Origin: Copromyces sp. CBS 386.78
Taxonomy: Eukaryota; Ascomycota; Sordariomycetes; Sordariales; Sordariaceae
Reading direction: 5' to 3'
DNA length: 64,000 bases
Assembly: GCA_030685235.1 (NCBI GenBank)
Contig: MU839088.1
Location: 62,001-126,000, forward strand
In this document: positions 1-11,153 of the stretch, piece by piece
Layout of the letters: each line of letters starts with the position of its first letter
Numbering within the stretch: position 1 is the first letter of the stretch
Program-made: the position numbers and the translations under genes
The notes under the pieces: model-generated
Told to the model about the DNA's origin: nothing
Databases searched by the model: none
What the model saw: the letters and a program-made list of their open reading frames with translations, nothing else

Positions 1-2363
1 TGTTACCTCTGGTGAAACAGAACGTCAGATGTTGATCTGCCGCACGGGAAAATCACAGCCAGGCACCTTCTTCCTTTCAGAGAAATCGTTCTTGATACTT
101 CCCATGAGTGATCGCCAATTCCTGTTTCCCGTCGTAAATGAGGCTCAGGCCCGTCAAAGTCGCGGCACCCCACCGTTGCAGGAGGCAGAATCCCACCAAT
201 CAGAGAGCTGGATTATTGGCTGCCTTTTGCGCGTCGGGAGGTTTTGACGACGACACTAAACTTCCTCATTGAGAACATGAACCATCGGTCTGGGGAGCAT
301 GGAGTTCTCCTTTGCTCACGACTTTGGCGGTGAATAACCCATATTCCGACTACGACGGTATCTCAACATGGTCTTCCGCTGAGAGATTGATTCAGTGGCA
401 CGGAAATCCCCCCAACCTTGGCATCCCGTTAAGTTCGAACACACCATGTCACCACTCGCAATATTGCCAGTGACCTGTAACCTACTATGTCAGAACTTTC
501 GGTCAAATAACGATTCATACCGACAACATGGCTCCTCAAACCCCTTTTCCATGTGGCTTTCTTCCATTCCCAAAATCGATCAACATGCCAAGAACCGTTG
601 TTAGTCGGTTTTTTGGTCCACAATTCCTGGATCCCGACCGATAGCGCCGAAAGGGTCAACCGAACTCGGCGCATACCAAAAACAATGTTGTCCCAGATTG
701 TCGGTATCGCCGAAGCTGAGGAAAAGAAAAAGTCAGTTTCCAGCTTTTCAGTTTCTGATACGTATGGCTAAAAATAGAGAGTCCCAAAGAAAGATGATAA
801 AATTCCCAAATGTCCATCTGGCTGGCATTCCCCAACATTTGACGCGCCGACACGGACACTTCGTTTCACAACTGCCGAGATTCCGCGGATCTGGTCGAGC
901 CCCCGCCCGGTCCCACCTGTCATCAGTTTGTTGACCGACCCGTTCACCGAACCACGCTTTTTCCCCCCGGCCACCGACAGCCCAGGGTCCCGGCTGGTGG
1001 ATAAAATGGTCCGTGACATCCGTGACCGACCACGTTCGTTCATGGCATGCGGAACTGTTTCTGTCTGCGTTCGGGATTGACCTATTGGCCGGTACGGCAC
1101 GTCACTTCTCGAACTCCTAAAAAGGGGAACCACGATACCACACCGCAATCCCGCCCGTAGCATGGGTCCTTTGAGGCCGACTATGTACTGGTCGCCATGT
1201 GGCATTTGATGCAAATCAATTCTCCGAAATGACACGGATTGCTTCCATTTTCGTCTCAGGCCGTACTTCAGCGTGCGAGGGGTCAAAAAGAGAGCTTGAA
1301 ATAGGGGATGCACATTTGGATCGACCATGACCACTTGTTTCATTCTCACCTCTAGACCATGAGCTTTAGGCAGGCTTCCCTTGAGATTTAAGTGATAGGG
1401 TCGCTAATCACACATGCCGTGCGCTATTCTCATATGATTTAGGAAGTGACGTCATGTTGGATTGGAACGAGTGCCGGGCGTTCTTGCTAGAATACCTAGC
1501 CACAGCATATTCCCCAGAAAAGGAAGGCTCAGATGGGTTGAGAGTTATCACGATGCCAAGCACCCTCGTTCCTTCTCTGTCTGTCTGACACAGATAACCA
1601 GGGCACCTCTATCACGCTGTGGTAGGAAAGAGGTGCCACTGTAGTGGTACATACCTACCTACCTAGGCTGGGTGTGGTGCACCAGTCCCGATGACATGAG
1701 CGTATCGCAGCCCGGTAGCGAGGTCATCCATCTGGATTGTATTTCTTCTCTTCTCTCTCTCCCTATAGCAAGGTTCGCGCTAAAAAGTGCGGTTAGGGTG
1801 TTAGTGCTTTTCGCGGGCGGAACACGTACAAAATCCCGTACGTACTACCTAAATTATAACGTACGGCCCGAAATTGCACTTTTCGCCCGCAAAATAATTA
1901 TTAGGCCTAATTAAATTTCGCGGTTTTGATATTAGTACAACGCATGTTCCCCTTTCGCGTTTCCATTGCCCTTTTCGCGTCTTTTTCGCGTTCCGGTTCT
2001 CTATACAAACGTCGTATTTCCATTTGCACTTCTACTTCTCTATACTTCCACTTTAGGATACGGATTTCAATTAACCCAGGATCCAGCCTATTATTACCTT
2101 AGGAAGGGTGAGGCCAGCTTGCCTGGCCGCCCCGGACACTTGTTTTCCTTATAGGGTTGAAAAAGCCAAGGCGAGGCGTTCCATCCCAGCCTAGTTCTCG
2201 CCTTCCGGATTGACATCACGGTCACGGAGGTTACAACACGGAAACATGGCCCTGCCATCGCGGACAGATAACAAATCTCTCTGCGACATAAGTGGAAGGT
2301 ACGGACTGGATGAGGTGGATGCGACTTTAATAATGGATCCTTCACATCCAACAACTTGAACAA
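1..2363. other. Intergenic DNA, no gene recognised
   Basis: No reading frame here resembles a known protein and none shows a convincing exon structure; the longest open frame (768-1349, minus) is basic and low-complexity in character. Base composition is normal to about 1780, then becomes AT-richer. At 1777-1790 and 1876-1890 two arms sharing the core AAAAGTGC lie in inverted orientation about 85 bp apart, in a stretch with several CGCG and GTACG motifs. This could be the relic of a short inverted-repeat element partly altered by RIP, but nothing else supports that. The segment probably holds the far upstream region of the gene at 4412 and the flank of a gene outside the window. Confidence 0.5.
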
Positions 2364-2397
2364 CCATAGCGCGCGCACGGTATCTGTAAAAATGGTC
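2364..2397 (+). repeat. Left terminal inverted repeat of the 2.4-3.9 kb element
   Basis: Reads CCATAGCGCGCGCA, a 4-base variable stretch, then ATCTGTAAAAATG; it pairs with 3851-3884 in inverted orientation at 30 of 34 positions. Confidence 0.8.
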
Positions 2398-2501
2398 CTC
2401 CGGATGGTCTCTTTGTCATTGGACTATTTTCCGGCGGGGGATCTGTTTTCCTACTGTAAAATAATGCTCAGTATTATCTTCAAAACGAAAGCATTAAATC
2501 T

Positions 2502-2594
2502 GTAAAAATCGTGTAGAGCACAGTGTATTATATTTGTAAAAATCATTGTCAGTATGATATTTAGTGTAAAAATCATCGCTAGTATGATATTTTA
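2502..2594 (+). repeat. Subterminal 30-bp direct repeats
   Basis: Two adjacent 30-bp units starting at 2535 and 2565 both begin TGTAAAAATCAT and end AGTATGATAT; a diverged third copy starts at 2502. The same TGTAAAAAT core is found in the terminal repeat, suggesting repeated transposase-binding sites. Confidence 0.7.
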
Positions 2595-2923
2595 TAAATA
2601 GGGTTTTGTATATATAAATTATATATAATACAAATTATAATTTTGGCTATATAAGAACCTCTTCTTTAAAAAATACGATTTTCTATTATTGTAATCTTTT
2701 TATATTAATTTCATTTGCGTAAAAAAATCATTTTCAAAATCATTTTCTATTAAAAGCGGTTATTAAATTAAAATATTTCACCTTTTAGATTATTTTATTA
2801 TTCTATTAAACTTAAATATAAAATTAATTAATATATAAGTTAACTATAATTGGTAAAATTTATTATAGAAATTAATTTGTAAAGAAGTTTAATATATTAT
2901 AAACTTTTATAATTGTATTATTT

Positions 2924-3045
2924 TTATTAAAATTTTACAATTATTTTACCTTTATTATTATAGAATTTTACAATTATCTTATTCTTATTAAAATTTTACA
3001 TTTATATTACCTTTACTATTATAGAATTTTACAGTTATATATTTT
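2924..3045 (+). repeat. 61-bp tandem repeat, two copies
   Basis: The phrase TTATTAAAATTTTACA recurs at 2924 and 2985 and is followed in each copy by a T-rich stretch and TTATAGAATTTTACA. This AT-rich minisatellite lies inside the RIP-mutated element. Confidence 0.6.
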
Positions 3046-3173
3046 TCGATATATGAACTTAGATATTAAAATTTAATTTTTTTAAAATTTTAAAGTCTTT
3101 TCTTCCTACTTTCTTCCTTAATTTTACACTTCTCCTTTATAATTTGAAAAGATTAGCCTTTTTCTTTAGAAAT

Positions 3174-3251
3174 AACTATTTAGCTTAGTGGCTAAGTGGT
3201 TAATGAAGTAGTTCTTCATTGTTAGACTCTGGTTCGATTCCTCGCTGTAAC
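3174..3251 (+). other. tRNA-like sequence with A and B boxes (tRNA relic or SINE-like head)
   Basis: TAGCTTAGTGG at 3181-3191 fits the RNA polymerase III A box, and GGTTCGATTCC at 3231-3241 fits the B box; the 40-bp spacing is right for a tRNA. An ATGAA/TTCAT stem with a 7-base loop occupies the anticodon position. The acceptor arms (3174-3180 and 3245-3251) do not pair, and the T stem pairs at only three positions, so this is not a functional tRNA as it stands. It may be a tRNA pseudogene damaged by RIP or the pol III head of a SINE caught in the element. Confidence 0.4.
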
Positions 3252-3850
3252 TAAAAAATTTCAATTTATTATTAATAATATATAATTGGAAAAAAGCTAA
3301 GAAACTTCAATTAAATACCTGAATTAAAGGTATTTTTTTATATATAAGGTATATTTTCTAAAGATTTTATTTACAGTTATATAAAGGCTTTTTTAAAACC
3401 TAATTTCTTACATTTAAGGTATAAATTCCTAATATTTTTTCACAGTTATATAAAAGCCTTCCTTATATATAAGGTATACGTTTCTGGAATTTTTTTATAA
3501 TTATATTAATATTTAAATAAAATTTTCCTGAATTAAATAATTTTAACTCAAAATACTTTATCTATAAAATAGGCTCTCTTACAGAAAATAAATTCATTTT
3601 TGAAAATGATTTTCGCACGTAAGACTATATCGATAAGAATTCCTCCCTTTACTATAAATTCAATATAGCTGTGCAATAATCACTTAGATGAATTAATATT
3701 ACAATAAAATATTTACACTTAACGAGTTATTTACACTAAAATAGTCACTATAGTATATATTCATTTGATCAACTCTTATATTTTACATACGATATCATCG
3801 TATCATCATTTTATAGTAAATACATTTAATAACTGTAAAACAATACTAGA

Positions 3851-3884
3851 GATCATTTTTACAGATGCAATGCGCGCGCTATGG
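3851..3884 (-). repeat. Right terminal inverted repeat of the 2.4-3.9 kb element
   Basis: Reverse complement of the left end at 30 of 34 positions; the GC-rich outer 14 bases are identical and mark an abrupt return from AT-rich to normal composition. Confidence 0.8.
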
Positions 3885-4411
3885 AACCTACAGCCAGTGT
3901 AGATCTTGAGGTTTCCTTCCGTGTCTAGCCATCTAGCTTCCATGATTAGGAAGGTGCTCTCGTCAACTGGTGGCTGATACCTGCCACCTGCCTACAGGTA
4001 TTTGATCACTGTGTCAAGTTAATCTTTGCTTGTAGAGGAAGGCACGATGTTAGTCCGAACCACCAAGCAGTCGCTGATTTGGCCGGGACGGAGCATGCAT
4101 CTATTGCAGCATCTTCCCACTTTCGCTGTGATTGAACAAGAGGATGTATCACGAGAAGGACCGGAATGAGAGCGTTTCCATTCTCCCGACCTCCATCATC
4201 GTTCATTATCCAGTCATTTTCGTTCTCACGGTTGCTTTCCATGGAATTTATGCTTGCTCGGAAACTCTAGACCATTCCACGAAGCCTTCCATCCTTCCTT
4301 TCTTTGCCGAACTCGTGGTTCGTTACACTTGACCTCACCTTGACCGGTACTCCTGCTGTTGGACCCAATTTCGTCCATTATCCTCCCCATCGTCTCAATG
4401 ATCAATCACCG
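3885..4411. promoter_or_regulatory. Upstream region of the coiled-coil gene
   Basis: About 530 bp of normal composition between the transposon end and the chosen ATG. It probably contains the promoter and 5' UTR. The reading frame stays open upstream of the ATG to about 4304, so a small upstream exon with an earlier start cannot be excluded. Confidence 0.4.
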
Positions 4412-7400
4412 ATGCTCGAGTTGCCCCTAGTGCCCAACATGGCTCATCCACCTCATACGAGGCCCTTCAACTTTGAAAACTCGAATAATACACCTGTGGG
4501 ACCCACAAGCTATCAACATGCGCAACCCAGCAGCGGTGACCTGGTGCCGTATTCGGGCATAGCGAGTGATAACCCAGACCAAAACGATGCATACCAGAAC
4601 ACATCACAAACGTCTCAAGATGTCATCCAAGAGACGCCCAGAAGCTTGCCACTTGCTCCCGAGGAGATGGGGCTGATCGAAAGACCAAGAATGAGAAAGA
4701 CCTTCGAGCTTGAGCAAGAGTTCGAGTTTGGTCCTCCGCTCCAGATCAATCCAGGACAGTTCACAAAGCAGTTAAAGAACTCTGGCCCGCTCTATCAGAG
4801 TGATCAACCACCGGTTTTGCCTTCTCAGTCATCTAGTCATAACAACACCACTCGGCAATTCTCGTTTCCTCGACAAGAGCCATTGCTAGGGCAGCAAGTC
4901 GAGGAGAGGATCAGCAATGATGCTGTCTCTGCACACAACCAACCCCCTCCCAACGTAACAGACCAACAGAGTTCCGTCATCTTTCATGAACAGAGAGCGC
5001 AAGACACCGAACAACTTCCTAAACAAACGGTTGACACTCACCCTCCGCCAAAGGGACGCCCCTTTGCAGATATGTCGCTACCGTCCGTCCACAGAGCTTC
5101 CAAGGTCACAGTGCCCCTACCACGGCCACCTATCGGTATACCACGTGTGAAGACCAGTCGAAATTTTACGTCAGGCCCGGAACCGGATGGTTCCCACTTA
5201 CCAACCGATCCTCGAGCCTCCGCCGTTAATGCGTCAAGACACCCACAGCAGCAAAATAATCCTGCCGCAACCGTTAACGGAGAACACATCAGTGGTGATG
5301 GCGACCATTTCCTGGTATCTCACGAAAAAGGGGTTGCCATTGATAGGGAGTATCAGTCCGAAGGAAGGGACGGACAGTCAAAAGATCAGTCTTCACCCAC
5401 AAGTACTACCAGGTCACACAACGGCGGACAGTCACACACTGACAGGCCTCAATACCAAGACATTCATATGGACGATTACACTATTCCCGGTAACACGGAA
5501 GCCGAGGATGTTGTCAACGTGGAGTCTAGAGCGGCACGTATCAGATCTTTCGACCACCCTGACCCTCGGCAGCCAAAGAGCACCAGCCCATACTTCGAGT
5601 CTCTCCGTCAAGGAGAGCCGTCTCACAGCAGCCGCCAAAAGCCCCGCAAATCTCATGAACTCCCGAACACGAACACTGCTGGCTCAGCCAAGCCGCCCAA
5701 CAAAGGAGTCGAAAAAGGGCATTCTTCCTCGAGGACTCAACATATCTCTCCAATCCGTCGACGTGCAGCTGCACCGGCCGCCCGGTTGCACAAGCATCAC
5801 ACCACGAGGGAGCCTAAGGCTGTGTACAAACAGAGTCCTCGGCCACCGTTGGAAGGCTCAAATGTGTCCAGGAGAAGGGCAGCTGTCTCTACAACTGCAA
5901 GATCGGAGATAATCGATATTACCAGTACACCCGGCAGCGAGATAGTAGGATCGAGCCCGACCACCAACAACAAGAGTGTCAAGATTAGTCAGGAATTCAC
6001 CAAGGACCTGGCTGGTGTTCTTAACCGATTCACTACTCAGCACAACTCCACCCGGCAAGAGCTGAAGGAAAAGTATCACAATTACATTAAGCAGCTCAAG
6101 AAGAAAATCAAGGACCGCGAACACGAGGCCAAGGAATATCATGCTCGGATTGAGGAACAAGCCAGCGATATCCGAGAGCTTGAACACTCCAATGGAACAA
6201 TGACCAAGAAGATCGGCGAGCTCGAACATTCCAAAGGAGAAATGGCCAAGAAGATCTCAGAGATGGAGGCAGTGCTTGAAACCACCACAGAGCGAGGGTC
6301 AAAGGCGGAAGCGAAATATCGCAAGGTCAAAGACCACCTCAATGCGGCGATCGAGGAACAACAAAAGCTATACCTCATGTCCAAGTCGCAGTGGGAGAAG
6401 ACAATCAAGGAGGTCCGGGAGACCGAACGTAGCCATGGTGCTGCCTTGGAAGAGATGTTACAGAAGACAGAGGTGATAAGACACCAGATGCTTGAAAAGG
6501 TTCGCCAGACGGTCGGTCAGTGTAGACAGGACACTTCGGAATGTAAGTAAGATCTGTATTGCTCGAGCGACAAATCTGACGGACTCCCTAGTGTACGCCC
6601 AAATCGACACTCTCACACGCCAGATAGAACAAAGAGATGCCGAATTGAGCCACGAAAAGGAAGCTGTAAAGATGCTATCACAGCAGCTTGAAACTCTCAA
6701 CATCGCCAATGAGGGCTTCGAAGCGCTGGGGTCTCAGCAAAAGGACATTCTTGGCAAGATGGACGAACAAAACGCGCAGGCAATCCAGAGACAAGCAAAG
6801 ACCGAAGATGCATTCGGGACCAGGTGAGGATTTCACATGGTACCTTGAATGCACTTGAACTAATTTCCATAGATTGGATCAGATTACCGAGCAAGTTGGG
6901 TCTGTTTGCAAAGCAGTATCAGAGCAGCCTCAAGCGCTCTCAACTCTACAGAGCCAGCAACAAGAGATATTGGAGCTGTAAGTTCATTCGACGACTATTC
7001 ATTGCTTGCATACTGACGTCTTTAGCATCACGACAAAGCTTGAGGTTGTCATGGAGTCTTCTGGCAATACTGAGGAAGCGACAACCCAACTCTCGACGGA
7101 CATCAAGGCCCATATGGAGAAGATTTCGAGACAGTTCGGCCATGAGAAGGACCGTTTGAGCCAACAGTTGAACGAAAATCTCACGGAAAATGGTAGACTT
7201 ACCGGCTGCATTGCCGAAAAGGAAGAGGCACTCAAGACTTGCCAGAAGGACCTGAAAGACTTGCAGAAACGTTTTGAGGACCAGCAAGTCCAGTTCAGTC
7301 AACTTCAGGCGCATGCCGTAGAGCTGGAGGTAGCTCACCAAGACAACCAACCGCTCAAACAACAACTTCAGCTCGCTCAAAAAGAAATCGAACGGCTAGA

Positions 7401-9486
7401 AGCAGAAGTTAGCTCCCGGACAGCAGCTATTTCACATCTAGAGAAAACAATTCGTTCGAAGGAGGAAACATACGTCTCCGAGGTTAAGCAATTCGCTTCT
7501 CAAGTCCACCAACTCAACCAACTGATACTGGACAAAGAGGCGACCATCGAGCCAACAAGCGCCAAAGCAGCAGAGCTTGTCCGTCGGGAACTCCTCGCAG
7601 AAAAGGAAAAGGAGACCGCTGAATTGAACAAGAAAATCTCCCAATTACGCAGCGACAGGAATGCCTTGGACGAAATAGCAACACAACTTCGACAAGAGAG
7701 GACCACCAAGGAAGAAGCCGAAAGACAGCAGGCTCGCACAATCGAGGCTCTGAAGGCCAGCCTGGCTATTGCTGAAAACAAGTGTTCATCCCTTGATAAG
7801 GAATTGAAGACGAGGTCGGACGATCTCGCCGAGTCTCGTCATCGTAGATCTACTCGGATCAGCGCTTTGGAGGCAGATCTCGTTGTTTGGCAGAAGAAGG
7901 CAGTCGAGCTCGAAGCAAACTACACCGGGCTGCAAGAGACTGAGAGACAGCATACCAGTGTGATTGAGTCTTTGAAAGTTTCTCTTGCTGCTGCGGAAAG
8001 CAAATGCTCATCACTTTCTGAGGAGTCGAAAGCGAAGTCACTCGAACTCGAAAATTCCAGTCAACGATGGTCTTCTCGCATCACCGACCTGGAGAAAGAG
8101 CTTGCAAGCTGGCAGAAAAAAGCAGCCGGACTTCAAGCAACATATTCCGAGGTGCAAAATATCGAGGAAGGTCGCAAGGAAAGATTGAAGGAGTGCTTGA
8201 CCACCATAGAGCAAATGGCAGTGAAGGAAGGAATTGTTGATCCACATGCTGGGACCTCGAAGTTGTTCGATGGCCAAATAACGTTGGATGAGGTATGGCC
8301 AAAGATATCCAACGTCGTCGAACGATTGATGAAGATGGCATCAACAAAATATCAGGCCATTCTCGACAAACAGCGCCAAGAACTCGAAGCGTACAAAGAA
8401 ATCACCAGCCAGGCAGGATTGTCAACGAATGAAGACTCTCAAACATCGCTTGTCGATACATGCAATAATCTCGGAATAAACTCACTTCAAGAAACCCAAG
8501 GCGGCAATCCAGACGGAATCGGCGACATGGTAGCAACTCCGCCAAACACGGAGGAGACATCGCCTCCGTTTCTGCAACATCGTGTGGTCATGGGTCTTCA
8601 GGATCAAGAGCGGCGGGTTGCTGTTCGACGACCAACATCTACGGAAGGTATACGCAAGGTCCCTTTGCCTCCACCGCCTTCCGTTGCTCAGGAGAAATCG
8701 AGGAGGAGGGAAGCTGTACCTCCCAAATCGATCATGAAGAGAGTGACCCGCAGTGCATCTCGGGAGCAATTGATCGAAGATTCTTCGGGGAGTGGTGCCT
8801 TTGGGAGAATCGGGCCCCTTGAAACCTTCACAGCAACTCCCCCGGACAGTACGAGTGCTTTTTTGGAGCAAAATCCCACGTCTCATGAGGTTACCTCCGG
8901 CCACTTTTCAGATGTCTCTGCTTCAGGAAGACCCAACAAGCGGAAACGATCTGATGATATCGTGGACTCTCCCGTAGTTGTTCGGCGCGGCAGATACTCG
9001 AGAGGGGCGGGTGGAAAGAGTACGACCAAAGCTGTAGCTTCTACCCTAGCTTCAGCATCTGTTCCTAATGCCTCAGACAAACGCGGACCTCGTGGGATAG
9101 GACAGCCACAACGGATCTATCGAAGCCGTCACGCCGTGGATAAGTTGAGCGAAGGATTCAGCCCCTCTAGAAATAGATCGACGTCCATCAACTCCAAGCC
9201 TTCATCTAGCCTCCCGCCCGAGGTTGTGAATGGTGCCAACAGGTTCTTGCCACCCAGATCGGCACCGACTCGGACCTACGGCAGTCGAAAGTCCGTTGGT
9301 CCTGCGGAAGACGCCGGCTCGGCCAGTCAAACAAACCGCGAGTCCCAGTCACGGTCCCAATCTCAGCCACTTTCGCGTTACTGGAATGCCAATGATGAGA
9401 CTCAGGACTCCATCACCCTCTCGCAAAATGTAAGGCAAGAAGACGCAGATGACTTTCTTCTGCCTCCACCTGGCAACAAGTCCTGA
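4412..9486 (+). CDS. Large coiled-coil protein, four exons, function unknown
   Basis: Exons 4412-6542, 6592-6823, 6873-6977 and 7026-9486 are joined by 48-49-bp introns (GTAAGT, GTGAGG and GTAAGT donors; TAG acceptors) with continuous phase, giving about 1,642 residues. Residues 1-520 are disordered and rich in P, Q, S and T. About 525-1285 is long heptad-rich coiled coil, including a gapless 74-residue tandem duplication (1055-1128 and 1129-1202). The C-terminal 350 residues are disordered and basic, with KRKR and RGRYSRGAGG patches suggesting nuclear localisation. The Met at 4412 is the first in frame; 4439 (CAACATGGCT) is an alternative start. Filamentous fungi use such proteins as synaptonemal transverse filaments (Sme4 type), spindle-pole or septal components. 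I cannot assign one without a search, and no enzymatic motif is visible. Confidence 0.85.
7720..8163 (+). repeat. Internal 74-codon tandem duplication in the coiled-coil gene
   Basis: Two 222-bp units (7720-7941 and 7942-8163) align without gaps at protein level: each starts ERQ, carries KCSSL about 20 residues in, and WQKKA about 57 residues in. The nucleotides have diverged, so this is an old duplication that lengthened the rod by whole heptads plus a remainder. Confidence 0.85.
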
Positions 9487-10188
9487 CTAATATCTATATT
9501 GTGTATGTGTGGTGTATTTGTCCGAGATGATCTGGGGAACAGATCTCGTGGCATTGAAGTTCGAGAAATATGAAAATGTAAAAATAGAAAAACAAGATAC
9601 GATGACAAGAGTAGTGAAAGCTGTGGAGGGTTTAAAACAGATGGTCTGGCCGGATAGAAGAGTCATTCTTACCACATAACACAAGAGAATGGAAAGCCAC
9701 TTGGCTGCAAACCTGGGTCACCCCCAAGATGAACCGACAGCCCAGAGGCATTGTGCTTATTTCTTGATTCCCTCTCTAGGCAAGCTGGTCGATCGCTAGA
9801 GCTCCAGAATCCACATACCCTCCATGGTACCAGTCTGTAGCTCATTGGGTGATGTTATACACTGACGGATATAATACACGACCGTGGACTGGAAGAAACG
9901 AGGAGGACGCCATGTTATTCTTGCTCCCTTCTTCTCCATATATCCAGTCCAGTTCCGGTCCAATCCCCTCTCCAGCTCCAGCTTCACGTCACTCGCCAGC
10001 ATTGGCCATTGTCTGCTGGTGATGTGTTGGTTCGATATCGTACTTTGGGGTGTCGTGGTATCGGTTTAAATCCAGGAGAGGAGGTGATGCTGTAGCCGTT
10101 TATTTCTCGCCGCTTCGCATACTGCTTCGGGTTCCGTATCGCAGGCTGCGCGCTTTCGCTCTCGTTCGTTCGACGGTGGTTGGGCCGT
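9487..10188. other. Convergent intergenic region
   Basis: This 702-bp spacer holds the 3' ends of the coiled-coil gene (plus) and the bL33m gene (minus). No further coding or RNA gene is evident. AT-rich stretches such as AAAATGTAAAAATAG near 9575 could serve in 3'-end formation. Confidence 0.5.
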
Positions 10189-10937
10189 TTACCTGCCCTT
10201 GCGTTTCTGCTCGAGGAAGAGGACCTTACGGCGAACTAGATGACGGGAAAGTGGACGTTAGTATCTGTTTCTTCCCTTTCAAGATTTCCGTGCGCAAATG
10301 TTTCTCTCGCTTCCTTGTCCCTTTTCCACGGCCTGCTGACTGGTGACTTTCTTGTGTTCGGTTGGTCGGTCGGTGTCTGTCGTCGTTGGAGTCTCTGAAA
10401 GCTCTGGTCGTTCCGGTCCCAGTCCCAGTCCCAGTCCCAAGCTATCCATGATTCGTGCCGTGTCGCGCAAGCCGAGAAGCCCACCACTGATGACTGTTAC
10501 CGCCCCCCAAAGCTCCAGCAAAACATCCCTTTTTCGTGTTCTTGTCTTGTCGTGCCATGTCGTCTCGTTTCGTGTCCGTCCGGATGTATCATGATTGCGT
10601 TTGCAAGCGGAAGAGGTAGTAGGTAGGAACGATGTGAGAGAGTATGCGCATACCAATCGGATCGTATTTCAGCATGCTCATGGGCAGCGAGGTACGGGGC
10701 CGGGTGAAGGTGTAGAAGTAACCCGTCATGGCCATGGAGATCAGGCGCACGTTGATGATGCGGGACTTGGCTGTTTTTGTTGTTTTACATGTTAGCTGTT
10801 ACCAGTTCCATTGTTCTGTTCCCGCAGTCCGTTTCCGTTTTCTGTCTTCCGGTGCAGTTCGCTTCCAACATGAAAAATAGAAAGGAATGCAAGACGGAAC
10901 GGGTGGGATAGGCGTGTTAATTACCCTTCTTCGCCAT
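10189..10937 (-). CDS. Mitochondrial large-subunit ribosomal protein bL33m
   Basis: Three tiny exons, complement(10189-10235, 10654-10770, 10925-10937), give a 58-residue basic protein beginning MAKKAKSRI. The first exon has only 13 coding bases. Introns are 154 and 418 bp with GTAATT/CAG and GTATGC/TAG borders and continuous phase; a CTAAC branch site lies in the first. The motifs [15 protein letters not shown] and KYDP followed by VLFLEQKRK are diagnostic of the L33 family (yeast Mrpl39), and the length is right. It is a structural protein of the mitoribosome large subunit near the E site. Like other mitochondrial L33 proteins it seems to lack a cleavable presequence. The 418-bp intron is long for this organism, and no snoRNA boxes were found in it. 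Confidence 0.93.
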
Positions 10938-11116
10938 CTTGAACGAGTTGTTGCGCTGTTGTGGTGATGCAACGGCGGCGAGTGGACTGGACTGGATGAA
11001 CGGGGGGGTGGCTCGACTCCGGACGGAGAGGTTCGCGGAACTACGGCGGGCGGAGGGCGACGGGCGGGTTCGCGGATTCACGGAGCACGGTCTTTGCGCC
11101 GGAACCTCTCCAAGCT
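10938..11116 (-). promoter_or_regulatory. Promoter and 5' UTR of bL33m, cut by an element insertion
   Basis: Only 179 bp separate the bL33m start codon from the left end of the 10.7-kb element. The region is GC-rich and free of RIP-type mutation. It must contain the core promoter if the gene is expressed. The last six bases (CAAGCT) are one copy of the element's target duplication. Confidence 0.5.
11111..11116. repeat. Left copy of 6-bp target-site duplication
   Basis: CAAGCT immediately outside the left TIR; the identical hexamer sits immediately outside the right TIR at 21812-21817. Confidence 0.75.
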
Positions 11117-11153
11117 TACGGAGGTTCATATGTTCAACTGTATTCTACCCCAC
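11117..11153 (+). repeat. Left 37-bp terminal inverted repeat
   Basis: Starts TACGGAGGTTCATATG and ends TTCTACCCCAC; identical to the reverse complement of 21775-21811 over all 37 bases, then similarity stops abruptly. Confidence 0.92.

Larger units (their letters stand above)
2364..3884. mobile_element. RIP-mutated DNA element with 34-bp terminal inverted repeats
   Basis: The ends match in inverted orientation over 34 bp with 30 identities: both begin CCATAGCGCGCGCA, and after a 4-base variable stretch share ATCTGTAAAAATG. Several differences are C/T or G/A, as RIP would give. The 1,521-bp interior is extremely AT-rich and every frame is full of stops, so no transposase can be read. Subterminal copies of TGTAAAAATC near the left end, and of its complement near the right end, resemble the repeated protein-binding sites of cut-and-paste transposons. 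The flanks read TTGAACAA and AACCTACA, so no clear long target duplication is visible; a TA duplication is possible because TA lies just outside GCGCGCGC at both ends. Superfamily unknown; a non-autonomous element is as likely as an autonomous one. Confidence 0.75.

Noticed and set aside
768..1349. 193-codon minus-strand frame
   Set aside because: No homology recalled, basic low-complexity composition, no intron or start context support.
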